From the NCBI GenBank assembly GCA_954871525.1, contig OX940863.1:43572501-43636500 (forward strand): 64,000 nt of DNA. The letters are read 5' to 3'. The notes below the pieces were generated by a model that saw only the letters and a program-made list of their open reading frames with translations, was not told the DNA's origin and made no database searches. The position numbers and the translations under genes are program-made. Below, piece after piece: positions 1 to 12,250 of the stretch; the first letter of the stretch is position 1; each line of letters begins with the position of its first letter. This stretch comes from Parietaria judaica (Eukaryota; Streptophyta; Magnoliopsida; Rosales; Urticaceae).

Positions 1-351
1 AAAAACTGAGTCTTTTTCCCATTTTACGCGAAAGAACCCTAATTAAACGATATTTTAAACAAAAATTGAACTTCCAAATGCTAAATAATGTGTAACTGTA
101 TCACATTTACTTATTTTAATCCCTAAATAGCGAAGCACTATCTCGTAGTTTCTATATGAAGCCGTTAATGGGTTAAAATCTTTACCGAAAAGTGTTAAAA
201 ATTGGTTTTCCTGCGAGAGAAAATACGATCCGTTCTAGACGAAATTTAAGTTGCTAGACCTTCGTTAGTGTGGTATTGTTATAAATTGGTTTAGTTTTGG
301 CATTAAAAGTTTTTGGAGCTCTCTTTAAACCTAGTTTCAACAATTAATGCG

Positions 352-366
352 TGCTCCAAAAAAAAA
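352..366. other. Monomer junction A-tract with four junction classes (example)
   Basis: Each monomer ends GCGTGCT plus a short spacer and an A-tract, then CTGAG. The spacer falls into classes: GCTCC with about 8 A (most types), GCT directly into about 9 A (before C), GCTT with about 7 A (before H or HG), and GCTC with about 9-10 A (before P4). A-tract length accounts for most of the 358-363 bp spread. The class travels with the neighbouring monomer types, so it is useful for phasing HOR units. Confidence 0.75.
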
Positions 367-448
367 CTGAGTCTTTTTCCCATTTTACGCGAAAGAACCC
401 TAATTAAATGATATTTTAAACAAAAAATGAACTTCCAAATTCTAAACA

Positions 449-467
449 ATGTGTAATTGTAACACAT
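449..467. other. Dyad motif, standard form (one per monomer, example in N2)
   Basis: ATGTGT at 449-454 and ACACAT at 462-467 are perfect inverted 6-bp arms around AATTGTA. The motif lies about 83-101 bases into nearly every monomer. Forms with TGTATCACAT keep a five-base pairing. Such a dyad could be a protein site or form a small hairpin. No known binding consensus is recognised. Confidence 0.7.
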
Positions 468-566
468 TTACTTATTTTAATCCCTAAATAGCGAAGCACT
501 ATCTCGTAGTTTCTATATGAATCCGTTAATGGGTTAAAATCTTTACCGAAAAGTGTTAAAAATTGG

Positions 567-584
567 TTTTCTTGCGAGAGAAAA
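567..584. other. Inverted repeat around TGCGAG (one per monomer, example in N2)
   Basis: TTTTCT (567-572) and AGAAAA (579-584) pair around TGCGAG. A1 monomers with TTTTCCTGCG keep five of the pairs. J and P5 monomers (GGATTTC with GAGCAAAT) disrupt it. Function is unknown; AT-rich arms make chance symmetry plausible. Confidence 0.5.
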
Positions 585-1088
585 TACGATCCGTTCTAGA
601 CGAAATTTGAGTTGCTAGACTTTCGTTAGTGTGTTATTGTTATAAATTGGTTTAGTTTTGGCATTAAAAGTTTTTGGAGCACTCTTTAAACCCAGTTTCA
701 ACAATTAATGCGTGCTCCAAAAAAAAACTGAGTCTTTTTCCCATTTTACGCAAAAGAACCCTAATTAAACGATATTTTAAACAAAAAATGAACTTCCAAA
801 TGCTAAACAATGTGTAATTGTAACACATTTACTTATTTTAATCCCTAAATAGCAAAGCACTATCTCGTAGTTTCTATATGAAGCCGTTAATGGGTTAAAA
901 TCTTTACCGAAAAGTGTTAAAAATTGGTTTTCCTGCGAGAGAAAATACGATCCGTTCTAGACGAAATTTGAGTTGCTAGACCTTCGTTAGTGTGGTATTG
1001 TTATAAATTGGTTTAGTTTTGGCATTAAAAGTATTTGGAGCTCTCTTTAAACCCAGTTTCAACAATTAATGCGTGCTCCAAAAAAAAA

Positions 1089-1448
1089 CTGAGTCTTTTT
1101 CCCATTTTACGCGAAAGAACCCTAATTAAACGATATTTTAAACAAAAAATGAACTTCCAAATGCTAAACAATGTGTAATTGTAACACATTTACTTATTTT
1201 AATCCCTAAATAGCGAAGCACTATCTCGTAGTTTCTATATGAATCCGTTAATGGGTTAAAATCTTTACCGAAAAGTGTTAAAAATTGGTTTTCTTGCGAG
1301 AGAAAATACGATCCGTTCTAGACGAAATTTGAGTTGCTAGACCTTCGTTAGTGTGGTATTGTTATAAATTGGTTTAGTTTTGGCATTAAAAGTTTTTGGA
1401 GCTCTCTTTAAACCCAGTTTCAACAATTAATGCGTGCTCCAAAAAAAA
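1089..1448 (+). repeat. Representative monomer (N4), 360 bp
   Basis: This copy serves as a reference. It has 58 C and 57 G in 360 bp (31.9% GC). It holds 13 CpG dinucleotides against about 9 expected from base composition, so CpG is not depleted. Landmarks in order are: CTGAGTC at 1; a T-tract and TTTTACGCG near 20; CCCTAATTAA near 32; ACAAAAAATGAA near 54; a dyad centred on AATTGTA near 83-101; TCCCTAAATAGCG near 125; CCGTTAATGGGTTAAAA near 167; an inverted repeat around TGCGAG near 207; TTCTAGACG near 239; GCTAGACCTTCG near 258; TATAAATTGG near 285; GAGCTC near 311; then AATGCGTGCTCC and an A-tract that joins the next monomer. The stretch from GGCATTAAAAG to GCGTGCT varies least between copies. 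Confidence 0.9.
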
Positions 1449-1809
1449 CTGAGTCTTTTTCCCATTTTACACGAAAGAACCCTAATTAAATGATATTTTA
1501 AACAAAAAATGAACTTGCAAATGCTAAACAATGTGTAATTGTATCACATTTACTTATTTTAATCCCTAAATAGCAAAGCACTATCTTGTAGTTTCTATAT
1601 GAAGCCGTTAATGGGTTAAAATCTTTACCGAAAAGTGTTAAATATTGGTGTTTCTTGCGAGAGAAAATACGATCCGTTCTTGACGAAATTTGAGTTGCTA
1701 GACCTTCGTTAGGGTGGTATTGTTTTAAATTGGTTTAGTTTTGGCATTAAAAGTTTTTGGAGCTCTCTTTAAACCCAGTTTCAACAATTAATGCGTGCTC
1801 CAAAAAAAA
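1449..1809 (+). repeat. Isolated P1/G-lineage monomer (N5) inside domain 1
   Basis: N5 carries a block of linked variants unlike its neighbours: TTTACACG, TAAATGATA, CTTGCAAATG, TGTATCACA, TAGCAAAGC, ATCTTGTAG, TTGGTGTTTCTTG, TTCTTGACG, TTAGGGTGG and TGTTTTAAATT. The same set defines the P1 monomers of the pentamer at 44976-60104, and most of it recurs in type G at 20516-34543. N5 differs from P1 in keeping TTTACCG and in a private TTAAATATTGG. It is therefore either a relic of an ancestral mixed array or a product of long-range exchange. Its head and tail join the A-type neighbours in exact monomer register. Confidence 0.85.
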
Positions 1810-4690
1810 CTGAGTCTTTTTCCCATTTTACGCGAAAGAACCCTAATTAAACGATATTTTAAACAAAAAATGAACTTCGAAATGCTAAACAATGTGTAAT
1901 TGTAACACATTTACTTATTTTAATCCCTAAATAGCGAAGCACTATCTCGTAGTTTCTATATGAATCCGTTAATGGGTTAAAATCTTTACCGAAAAGTGTT
2001 AAAAATTGGTTTTCTTGCGAGAGAAAATATGATCCGTTCTAGACAAAATTTGAGTTGCTAGACTTTTGTTAGTGTGTTATTGTTATAAATTGGTTTAGTT
2101 TTGGCATTAAAAGTTTTTGGAGCTCTCTTTAAACCCAGTTTCAAAAATTAATGCGTGCTCCAAAAAAAACTGAGTCTTTTTCCCATTTTACGCGAAAGAA
2201 CCCTAATTAAACGATATTTTAAACAAAAAATGAACTTCGAAATGCTAAACAATGTGTAATTGTAACACATTTACTTATTTTAATCCCTAAATAGCGAAGC
2301 ACTATCTCGTAGTTTCTATATGAAGCCGTTAATGGGTTAAAATCTTTATCGAAAAGTGTTAAAAATTGGTTTTCCTGCGAGAGAAAATACGATCCGTTCT
2401 AGACGAAATTTGAGTTGCTAGACCTTCGTTAGTGTGGTATTGTTATAAATTGGTTTAGTTTTGGCATTAAAAGTTTTTGGAGCTCTCTTTAAACCCAGTT
2501 TCAACAATTAATGCGTGCTCCAAAAAAAACTGAGTATTTTTCCCATTTTACGCGAAAGAACCCTAATTAAACGATATTTTAAACAAAAAATGAACTTCCA
2601 AATGCTAAACAATGTGTAATTGTAACACATTTACTTATTTTAATCCCTAAATAGCGAAGCACTATCTAGTAGTTTCTATATGAATCCGTTAATGGGTTAA
2701 AATCTTTACCGAAAAGTGTTAAAAATTGGTTTTCTTGCGAGAGAAAATACGATCCGTTCTAGACGAAATTTGAGTTGCTAGACTTTCGTTAGTATGTTAT
2801 TGTTATAAATTGGTTTAGTTTTGGCATTAAAAGTTTTTGGAGCTCTCTTTAAACCCAGTTTCAACAATTAATGCGTGCTCCAAAAAAAACTGAGTCTTTT
2901 TCCCATTTTACGCAAAAGAACCCTAATTAAACGATATTTTAAACAAAAAATGAACTTGCAAATGCTAAACAATGTGTAATTGTAACACATTTACTTATTT
3001 TAATCCCTAAATAGCGAAGCACTATCTCGTAGTTTCTATATGAAGCCGTTAATGGGTTAAAATCTTTATCGAAAAGTGTTAAAAATTGGTTTTCCTGCGA
3101 GAGAAAATACGATCCGTTCTAGACGAAATTTGAGTTGCTAGACCTTCGTTAGTGTGGTATTGTTATAAATTGGTTTAGTTTTGGCATTAAAAGTTTTTGG
3201 AGCTCTCTTTAAACCCAGTTTCAACAATTAATGCGTGCTCCAAAAAAAACTGAGTATTTTTCCCATTTTACGCGAAAGAACCCTAATTAAACGATATTTT
3301 AAACAAAAAATGAACTTCCAAATGCTAAACAATGTGTAATTGTAACACATTTACTTATTTTAATCCCTAAATAGCGAAGCACTATCTAGTAGTTTCTATA
3401 TGAATCCGTTAATGGGTTAAAATCTTTACCGAAAAGTGTTAAAAATTGGTTTTCTTGCGAGAGAAAATACGATCCGTTCTAGACGAAATTTGAGTTGCTA
3501 GACTTTCGTTAGTGTGTTATTGTTATAAATTGGTTTAGTTTTGGCATTAAAAGTTTTTGGAGCTCTCTTTAAACCCAGTTTCAACAATTAATGCGTGCTC
3601 CAAAAAAAACTGAGTCTTTTTCCCAATTTACGCAAAAGAACCCTAATTAAACGATATTTTAAACAAAAAATGAACTTGCAAATGCTAAACAATGTGTAAT
3701 TGTAACACATTTACTTATTTTAATCCCTAAATAGCGAAGCACTATCTCGTAGTTTCTATATGAAGCCGTTAATGGGTTAAAATCTTTACCGAAAAGTGTT
3801 AAAAATTGGTTTTCCTGCGAGAGAAAATACGATCCGTTCTAGACGAAATTTGAGTTGCTAGACCTTCGTTAGTGTGGTATTGTTATAAATTGGTTTAGTT
3901 TTGGCATTAAAAGTTTTTGGAGCTCTCTTTAAACCCAGTTTCAACAATTAATGCGTGCTCCAAAAAAAACTGAGTCTTTTTCCCAATTTACGCAAAAGAA
4001 CCCTAATTAAACGATATTTTAAACAAAAAATGAACTTGCAAATGCTAAACAATGTGTAATTGTAACACATTTACTTATTTTAATCCCTAAATAGCGAAGC
4101 ACTATCTCGTAGTTTCTATATGAAGCCGTTAATGGGTTAAAATCTTTACCGAAAAGTGTTAAAAATTGGTTTTCTTGCGAGAGAAAATACGATCCGTTCT
4201 AGACGAAATTTGAGTTGCTAGACTTTCGTTAGTGTGTTATTGTTATAAATTGGTTTAGTTTTGGCATTAAAAGTTTTTGGAGCTCTCTTTAAATCCAGTT
4301 TCAACAATTAATGCGTACTCCAAAAAAAAACTGAGTCTTTTTCCCATTTTACGCGAAAGAACCCTAATTAAACGATATTTTAAACAAAAAATGAACTTCG
4401 AAATGCTAAACAATGTGTAATTGTAACACATTTACTTATTTTAATCCCTAAATAGCGAAGCACTATCTCGTAGTTTCTATATGAAGCCGTTAATGGGTTA
4501 AAATCTTTACCGAAAAGTGTTAAAAATTGGTTTTCCTGCGAGAGAAAATACGATCCGTTCTAGACGAAATTTGAGTTGCTAGACCTTTGTTAGTGTGGTA
4601 TTGTTATAAATTGGTTTAGTTTTGGCATTAAAAGTTTTTGGAGCTCTCTTTAAACCCAGTTTCAACAATTAATGCGTGCTCCAAAAAAAA

Positions 4691-6130
4691 CTGAGTCTTT
4701 TTCCCATTTTACGCAAAAGATCCCTAATTAAACGATATTTTAAACAAAAAATGAACTTTCAAATGCTAAACAACGTGTAATTGTAACACATTTACTTATT
4801 TTAATCCCTAAATAGCGAAGCACTATCTCGTAGTTTCTATATGAATCCGTTAATGGGTTAAAATCTTTACCGAAAAGTGTTAAAAATTGGTTTTCTTGCG
4901 AGAGAAAATACGATCCGTTCTAGACGAAATTTGAGTTGCTAGACTTTCGTTAGTGTGTTATTGTTATAAATTGGTTTAGTTTTGGCATTAAAAGTTTTTG
5001 GAGCTCTCTTTAAACCCAGTTTCAACAATTCATGCGTGCTCCAAAAAAAACTGAGTCTTTTTCCCATTTTACGCGAAAGAACCCTAATTAAACGATATTT
5101 TAAACAAAAAATGAACTTCGAAATGCTAAACAATGTGTAATTGTAACACATTTACTTATTTTAATCCCTAAATAGCGAAGCACTATCTAGTAGTTTCTAT
5201 TTGAATCCGTTAATGGGTTAAAATCTTTACCGAAAAGTGTTAAAAATTAGTTTTCTTGCGAGAGAAAATACGATCCGTTCTAGACTAAATTTGAGTTGCT
5301 AGACTTTCGTTAGTGTGTTATTGTTATAAATTGGTTTAGTTTTGGCATTAAAAGTTTTTGGAGCTCTCTTTAAACCCAGTTTCAACAATTCATGCGTGCT
5401 CCAAAAAAAACTGAGTCTTTTTCCCATTTTACGCAAAAGATCCCTAATTAAACGATATTTTAAACAAAAAATGAACTTCGAAATGCTAAACAATGTGTAA
5501 TTGTAACACATTTACTTATTTTAATCCCTAAATAGCGAAGCACTATCTCGTAGTTTCTATATGAAGCCGTTAATGGGTTAAAATCTTTACCGAAAAGTGT
5601 TAAAAATTGGTTTTCTTGCGAGAGAAAATACGATCCGTTCTAGACGAAATTTGAGTTGCTAGACCTTCGTTAGTGTGGTATTGTTATAAATTGGTTTAGT
5701 TTTGGCATTAAAAGTTTTTGGAGCTCTCTTTAAACCCAGTTTCAACAATTCATGCGTGCTCCAAAAAAAACTGAGTCTTTTTCCCATTTTACGCGAAAGA
5801 ACCCTAATTAAACGATATTTTAAACAAAAAATGAACTTCGAAATGCTAAACAATGTGTAATTGTAACACATTTACTTATTTAAATCCCTAAATAGCGAAG
5901 CACTATCTAGTAGTTTCTATATGAATCCGTTAATGGGTTAAAATCTTTACCGAAAAGTGTTAAAAATTGGTTTTCTTGCGAGAGAAAATACGATCCGTTC
6001 TAGACTAAATTTGAGTTGCTAGACTTTCGTTAGTGTGTTATTGTTATAAATTGGTTTAGTTTTGGCATTAAAAGTTTTTGGAGCTCTCTTTAAACCCAGT
6101 TTCAACAATTCATGCGTGCTCCAAAAAAAA
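4691..6130 (+). repeat. Four-monomer patch sharing an AATTCATGCG variant (N14-N17)
   Basis: Positions 5031, 5391, 5751 and 6111 all carry C where essentially every other monomer has A (AATTAATGCG). The four sites are exactly 360 bp apart. N15 and N17 also share TAGACTAAAT, which shows a 720-bp copying step within the patch. The change removes a minus-strand stop codon, so each monomer here opens a 70-codon frame. It is a local homogenisation tract rather than a gene. Confidence 0.85.
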
Positions 6131-9100
6131 CTGAGTCTTTTTCCCATTTTACGCAAAAGATCCCTAATTAAACGATATTTTAAACAAAAAATGAACTTCG
6201 AAATGCTAAACAATGTGTAATTGTAACACATTTACTTATTTTAATCCCTAAATAGCGAAGCACTATCTCGTAGTTTCTATATGAAGCCGTTAATGGGTTA
6301 AAATCTTTACCGAAAAGTGTTAAAAATTGGTTTTCCAGCGAGAGAAAATACGATCCGTTCTAGACGAAATTTGAGTTGCTAGACCTTCGTTAGTGTGGTA
6401 TTGTTATAAATTGGTTTAGTTTTGGCATTAAAAGTTTTTGGAGCTCTCTTTAAACCCAGTTTCAACAATTAATGCGTGCTCCAAAAAAAACTGAGTCTTT
6501 TTCCCATTTTACGCGAAAGAACCCTAATTAAACGATATTTTAAACAAAAAATGAACTTCGAAATGCTAAAAAATGTGTAATTGTAACACATTTACTTATT
6601 TTAATCCCTAAATAGCGAAGCACTATCTCGTAGTTTCTATATGAAGCCGTTAATGGGTTAAAATCTTTACCGAAAAGTGTTAAAAATTGGTTTTCCTGCG
6701 AGAGAAAATACGATCCGTTCTAGACGAAATTTGAGTTGCTAGACCTTCGTTAGTGTGGTATTGTTATAAATTGGTTTAGTTTTGGCATTAAAAGTTTTTG
6801 GAGCTCTCTTTAAACCCAGTTTCAACAATTAATGCGTGCTCCCAATAAAACTGAGTCTTTTTCCCATTTTACGCAAAAGAACCCTAATTAAACGATATTT
6901 TAAACAAAAAATGAACTTCCAAATGCTAAACAATGTGTAATTGTAACACATTTACTTATTTTAATCCCTAAATAGCGAAGCACTATCTCGTAGTTTCTAT
7001 ATGAATCCGTTAATGGGTTAAAATCTTTACCGAAAAGTGTTAAAAATTGGTTTTCTTGCGAGAGAAAATATGATCCGTTCTATACGAAATTTGAGTTGCT
7101 AGACTTTCGTTAGTGTGTTATTGTTATAAATTGGTTTAGTTTTGGCAATAAAAGTTTTTGGAGCTCTCTTTAAACCCAGTTTCAACAATTAATGCGTGCT
7201 CCAAAAAAAACTGAGTCTTTTTAACATTTTACGCGAAAGAACCCTAATTAAACGATATTTTAAACAAAAAATGAACTTCGAAATGCTAAACAATGTGTAA
7301 TTGTAACACATTTACTTATTTTAATCCCTAAATAGCGAAGCACTATCTAGTAGTTTCTATATGAATCCGTTAATGGGTTAAAATCTTTACCGAAAAGTGT
7401 TAAAAATTGGTTTTCTTGCGAGAGAAAATACGATCCGTTCTAGACGAAATTTGAGTTGCTAGACTTTAATTAGTGTGTTATTGTTATAAATTGGTTTAGT
7501 TTTGGCATTAAAAGTTTTTGGAGCTCTCTTTAAACCCAGTTTCAACAATTAATGCGTGCTCCAAAAAAAAACTGAGTCTTTTTCCCATTTTACGCGAAAG
7601 AACCCTAATTAAACGATATTTTAAACAAAAAATGAACTTCGAAATGCTAAACAATGTGTAATTGTAACACATTTACTTATTTTAATCCCTAAATAGCGAA
7701 GCACTATCTCGTAGTTTCTATATGAATCCGTTAATGGGTTAAAATCTTTACCGAAAAGTGTTAAAAATTGGTTTTCTTGCGAGAGAAAATAGGATCCGTT
7801 CTAGAAAAAATTTGAGTTGCTAGACTTTCGTTAGTGTGTTATTGTTATAAATTGGTTTAGTTTTGGCATTAAAAGTTTTTGGAGCTCTCTTTAAACCCAG
7901 TTTCAACAATTAATGCGTGCTCCAAAAAAAACTGAGTCTTTTTCCCATTTTACGCGAAAGAACCCTAATTAAACGATATTTTAAACAAAAAATGAACTTC
8001 GAAATGCTAAACAATGTGTAATTGTAACACATTTACTTATTTTAATCCCTAAATAGCGAAGCACTATCTCGTAGTTTCTATATGAAGCCGTTAATGGGTT
8101 AAAATCTTTACCGAAAAGTGTTAAAAATTGGTTTTCCAGCGAGAGAAAATACGATCCGTTCTAGACGAAATTTGAGTTGCTAGACCTTCGTTAGTGTGGT
8201 ATTGTTATAAATTGGTTTAGTTTTGGCATTAAAAGTTTTTGGAGCTCTCTTTAAACCCAGTTTCAACAATTAATGCGTGCTCCAAAAAAAACTGAGTCTT
8301 TTTCCCATTTTACGCGAAAGAACCCTAATTAAACGATATTTTAAACAAAAAATGAACTTCGAAATGCTAAAAAATGTGTAATTGTAACACATTTACTTAT
8401 TTTAATCCCTAAATAGCGAAGCACTATCTCGTAGTTTCTATATGAAGCCGTTAATGGGTTAAAATCTTTACCGAAAAGTGTTAAAAATTGGTTTTCCTGC
8501 GAGAGAAAATACGATCCGTTCTAGACGAAATTTGAGTTGCTAGACCTTCGTTAGTGTGGTATTGTTATAAATTGGTTTAGTTTTGGCATTAAAAGTTTTT
8601 GGAGCTCTCTTTAAACCCAGTTTCAACAATTAATGCGTGCTCCAAATAAAACTGAGTCTTTTTCCCATTTTACGCAAAAGAACCCTAATTAAACGATATT
8701 TTAAACAAAAAATGAACTTCCAAATGCTAAACAATGTGTAATTGTAACACATTTACTTATTTTAATCCCTAAATAGCGAAGCACTATCTCGTAGTTTCTA
8801 TATGAATCCGATAATGGGTTAAAATCTTTACCGAAAAGTGTTAAAAATTGGTTTTCTTGCGAGAGAAAATATGATCCGTTCTAGACGAAATTTGAGTTGC
8901 TAGACTTTCGTTAGTGTGTTATTGTTATAAATTGGTTTAGTTTTGGCAATAAAAGTTTTTGGAGCTCTCTTTAAACCCAGTTTCAACAATTAATGCGTGC
9001 TCCAAAAAAAACTGAGTCTTTTTAACATTTTACGCGAAAGAACCCTAATTAAACGATATTTTAAACAAAAAATGAACTTCGAAATGCTAAACAATGTGTA

Positions 9101-10811
9101 ATTGTAACACATTTACTTATTTTAATCCCTAAATAGCGAAGCACTATCTAGTAGTTTCTATATGAATCCGTTAATGGGTTAAAATCTTTACCGAAAAGTG
9201 TTAAAAATTGGTTTTCTTGCGAGAGAAAATACGATCCGTTCTAGACGAAATTTGAGTTGCTAGACTTTCGTTAGTGTGTTATTGTTATAAATTGGTTTAG
9301 TTTTGGCATTAAAAGTTTTTGGAGCTCTCTTTAAACCCAGTTTCAACAATTAATGCGTGCTCCAAAAAAAACTGAGTCTTTTTCCCATTTTACGCGAAAG
9401 AACCCTAATTAAACGATATTTTAAACAAAAAATGAACTTCGAAATGCTAAACAATGTGTAATTGTAACACATTTACTTATTTTAATCCCTAAATAGCGAA
9501 GCACTATCTCGTAGTTTCTATATGAATCCGTTAATGGGTTAAAATCTTTACCGAAAAGTGTTAAAAATTGGTTTTCTTGCGAGAGAAAATAGGATCCGTT
9601 CTAGACAAAATTTGAGTTGCTAGACTTTCGTTAGTGTGTTATTGTTATAAATTGGTTTAGTTTTGGCATTAAAAGTTTTTGGAGCTCTCTTTAAACCCAG
9701 TTTCAACAATTAATGCGTGCTCCAAAAAAAACTGAGTCTTTTTCCCATTTTACGCGAAAGAACCCTAATTAAACGATATTTTAAACAAAAAATGAACTTC
9801 GAAATGCTAAACAATGTGTAATTGTAACACATTTACTTATTTTAATCCCTAAATAGCGAAGCACTATCTCGTAGTTTCTATATGAAGCCGTTAATGGGTT
9901 AAAATCTTTACCGAAAAGTGTTAAAAATTGGTTTTCCAGCGAGAGAAAATACGATCCGTTCTAGACGAAATTTGAGTTGCTAGACCTTCGTTAGTGTGGT
10001 ATTGTTATAAATTGGTTTAGTTTTGGCATTAAAAGTTTTTGGAGCTCTCTTTAAACCCAGTTTCAACAATTAATGCGTGCTCCAAAAAAAACTGAGTCTT
10101 TTTCCCATTTTACGCGAAAGAACCCTAATTAAACGATATTTTAAACAAAAAATGAACTTCGAAATGCTAAACAATGTGTAATTGTAACACATTTACTTAT
10201 TTTAATCCCTAAATAGCGAAGCACTATCTCGTAGTTTCTATATGAAGCCGTTAATGGGTTAAAATCTTTACCGAAAAGTGTTAAAAATTGGTTTTCCTGC
10301 GAGAGAAAATACGATCCGTTCTAGACGAAATTTGAGTTGCTAGACCTTCGTTAGTATGGTATTGTTATAAATTGGTTTAGTTTTGGCATTAAAAGTTTTT
10401 GGAGCTCTCTTTAAACCCAGTTTCAACAATTAATGCGTGCTCCAAATAAAACTGAGTCTTTTTCCCATTTTACGCAAAAGAACCCTAATTAAACGATATT
10501 TTAAACAAAAAATGAACTTCCAAAGGCTAAACAATGTGTAATTGTAACACATTTACTTATTTTAATCCCTAAATAGCGAAGCACTATCTCGTAGTTTCTA
10601 TATGAATCCGTTAATGGGTTAAAATCTTTACCGAAAAGTGTTAAAAATTGGTTTTCTTGCGAGAGAAAATAAGATCCGTTCTAGACGAAATTTGAGTTGC
10701 TAGACTTTCGTTAGTGGGTTATTGTTATAAATTGGTTTAGTTTTGGCATTAAAAGTTTTTGGAGCTCTCTTTAAACCCAGTTTCAACAATTAATGCGTGC
10801 TCCAAAAAAAA
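6131..10811 (+). repeat. Domain 2: 1800-bp pentamer HOR (N18-N30)
   Basis: Monomer starts are 6131, 6491, 6851, 7211, 7572, 7932, 8292, 8652, 9012, 9372, 9732, 10092 and 10452. The unit is A1 with TTTTCCAGCG, A1 with TTTTCCTGCG, A2 preceded by a variant A-tract with T (CCAATAAAA or CCAAATAAAA), A2 with CTTTTTAACATTTT and ATCTAGTAG, then A2 with ATAGGATCCG. The CCAGCG marker recurs near 6333, 8134 and 9934. The AACATTTT marker recurs near 7221 and 9021, and AGGATCC near 7791 and 9591. Two complete units (N18-N22 and N23-N27) and a partial third (N28-N30) are present. Unit period is 1800-1801 bp. The unit is built only from the A1/A2 types of domain 1, so it probably arose by amplification of a local five-monomer segment. 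Confidence 0.88.
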
Positions 10812-12250
10812 CTGAGTCTTTTTCCCATTTTACGCGAAAGAACCCTAATTAAACGATATTTTAAACAAAAAATGAACTTCCAAATGCTAAACAATGTGCA
10901 ATTGTAACACATTTACTTATTTTTATCCCTAAATAGCGAAGCACTATCTCGTAGTTTCTATATGAAGCCGTTAATGGGTTAAAATCTTTACCGAAAAGTG
11001 TTAAAAATTGGTTTTCTTGCGAGAGAAAATACGATCCGTTCTAGACGAAATTTGAGTTGCTAGACTTTCGTTAGTGTATTATTGTTATAAATTGGTTTAG
11101 TTTTAGCATTAAAAGTTTTTGGAGCTCTCTTTAAACCCAGTTTCAACAATTAATGCGTGCTCCAAAAAAATACTGAGTCTTTTTCCCATTTTACGCGAAA
11201 CAACCCTAATTAAACGATATTTTAAACAAAAAATGAACTTCCAAATGCTAAACAATGTGCAATTGTAACACATTTACTTATTTTTATCCCTAAATAGCGA
11301 AGCACTATCTCGTAGTTTCTATATGAAGCCGTTAATGGGTTAAAATCTTTACCGAAAAGTGTTAAAAATTGGTTTTCTTGCGAGAGAAAATACGATCCGT
11401 TCTAGACGAAATTTGAGTTGCTACACCTTCGTTAGTGTGGTATTGTTATAAATTGGTTTAGTTTTGGCATTAAAAGTTTTTGGAGCTCTCTTTAAACCCA
11501 GTTTCAACAATTAATGCGTGCTTAAAAAATACTGAGTCTTTTTCCCATTTTACGCGAAAGAACCCTAATTAAACGATATTTTAAACAAAAAATGAACTTC
11601 GAAATGCTAAACAATGTGTAATTGTAACACATTTACTTATTTTAATCCCTAAATAGCGAAGCACTATCTAGTAGTTTCTATATGAATCCGTTAATGGGTT
11701 AAAATCTTTACCGAAAAGTGTTAAAAATTGGTTTTCTTGCGAGAGAAAATACGATCCGTTCTAGACGAAATTTGAGTTGCTAGACTTTCGTTAGTGTATT
11801 ATTGTTATAAATTGGTTTAGTTTTAGCATTAAAAGTTTTTGGAGCTCTCTTTAAACCCAGTTTCAACAATTAATGCGTGCTCCAAAAAAAACTGAGTCTT
11901 TTTCCCATTTTACGCGAAAGAACCCTAATTAAACGATATTTTAAACAAAAAATGAACTTCCAAATGCTAAACAATGTGCAATTGTAACACATTTACTTAT
12001 TTTTATCCCTAAATAGCGAAGCACTATCTCGTAGTTTCTATATGAAGCCGTTAATGGGTTAAAATCTTTACCGAAAAGTGTTAAAAATTGGTTTTCTTGC
12101 GAGAGAAAATACGATCCGTTCTTGACAAAATTTGAGTTGCTAGACCTTCGTTAGGGTTGTATTGTTATAAATTGGTTTAGTTTTGGCATTAAAAGTTTTT
12201 GGAGCTCTCTTTAAACCCAGTTTCAACAATTAATGCGTGCTAAAAAAAAA
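10812..12250 (+). repeat. Domain 3: transitional monomers (N31-N34)
   Basis: Starts are 10812, 11173, 11532 and 11892. N31, N32 and N34 share GTGCAATTG and TTTTTATCCC. N31 and N33 share GTGTATTATTG with TTTTAGCATT. N32 has CTACACCTTCG, the marker of type E further on. N34 ends with TTCTTGAC and GGGTTGT. N33 begins after a GTGCTTAAAAAATACTG junction. These four mix A-type markers from the left with E- and H-like markers from the right. No repeated multimer is visible here. Confidence 0.7.

Larger units (their letters stand above)
1..6130 (+). repeat. Domain 1: irregular A1/A2 dimer (N1-N17)
   Basis: Monomer starts are 6, 367, 728, 1089, 1449, 1810, 2170, 2530, 2890, 3250, 3610, 3970, 4331, 4691, 5051, 5411 and 5771. 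Two types alternate. A1 has GAAGCCG, TTTTCCTGCG, GACCTTCG and GTGTGGTATT. A2 has GAATCCG, TTTTCTTGCG, GACTTTCG and GTGTTATT. The alternation gives a roughly 720-bp unit, clearest at N7-N10, where GAGTATTTTT recurs at N8 and N10. N4, N12 and N16 mix A1 and A2 markers and are probably recombinant. N11 and N12 share CCCAATTTACGC, a 360-bp step. N5 belongs to another lineage and is listed separately. Confidence 0.85.

Noticed and set aside
258..275. CENP-B box resemblance at CTTCGTTAG
   Set aside because: The TTCG core is present, but the A and CGGG positions needed by the known box are not matched, so it does not qualify.
482..488. CCCTAAA, identical to one plant telomere heptamer, once per monomer
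   Set aside because: It is a single unit at 360-bp spacing, not a tandem run, so it is not telomeric DNA. It gives only very weak support for a plant source.
640..650. TATAAATTGG as a per-monomer promoter TATA box
   Set aside because: In a 68% AT repeat such a string is expected by chance, and no other promoter element or transcript start can be seen.
1089..1448. Origin of the 360-bp monomer as a dimer of about 180 bp
   Set aside because: Only short weak resemblances between the halves are visible (for example TTAAAAATTGG and TATAAATTGG), and they are not 180 bp apart. A proper self-alignment would be needed.
4939..6231. Four minus-strand open frames of 70 codons at 360-bp spacing
   Set aside because: They lie wholly in the satellite, span a monomer junction, exist only because one in-frame stop is changed, and show no protein-like feature. 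They are repeat shadows.
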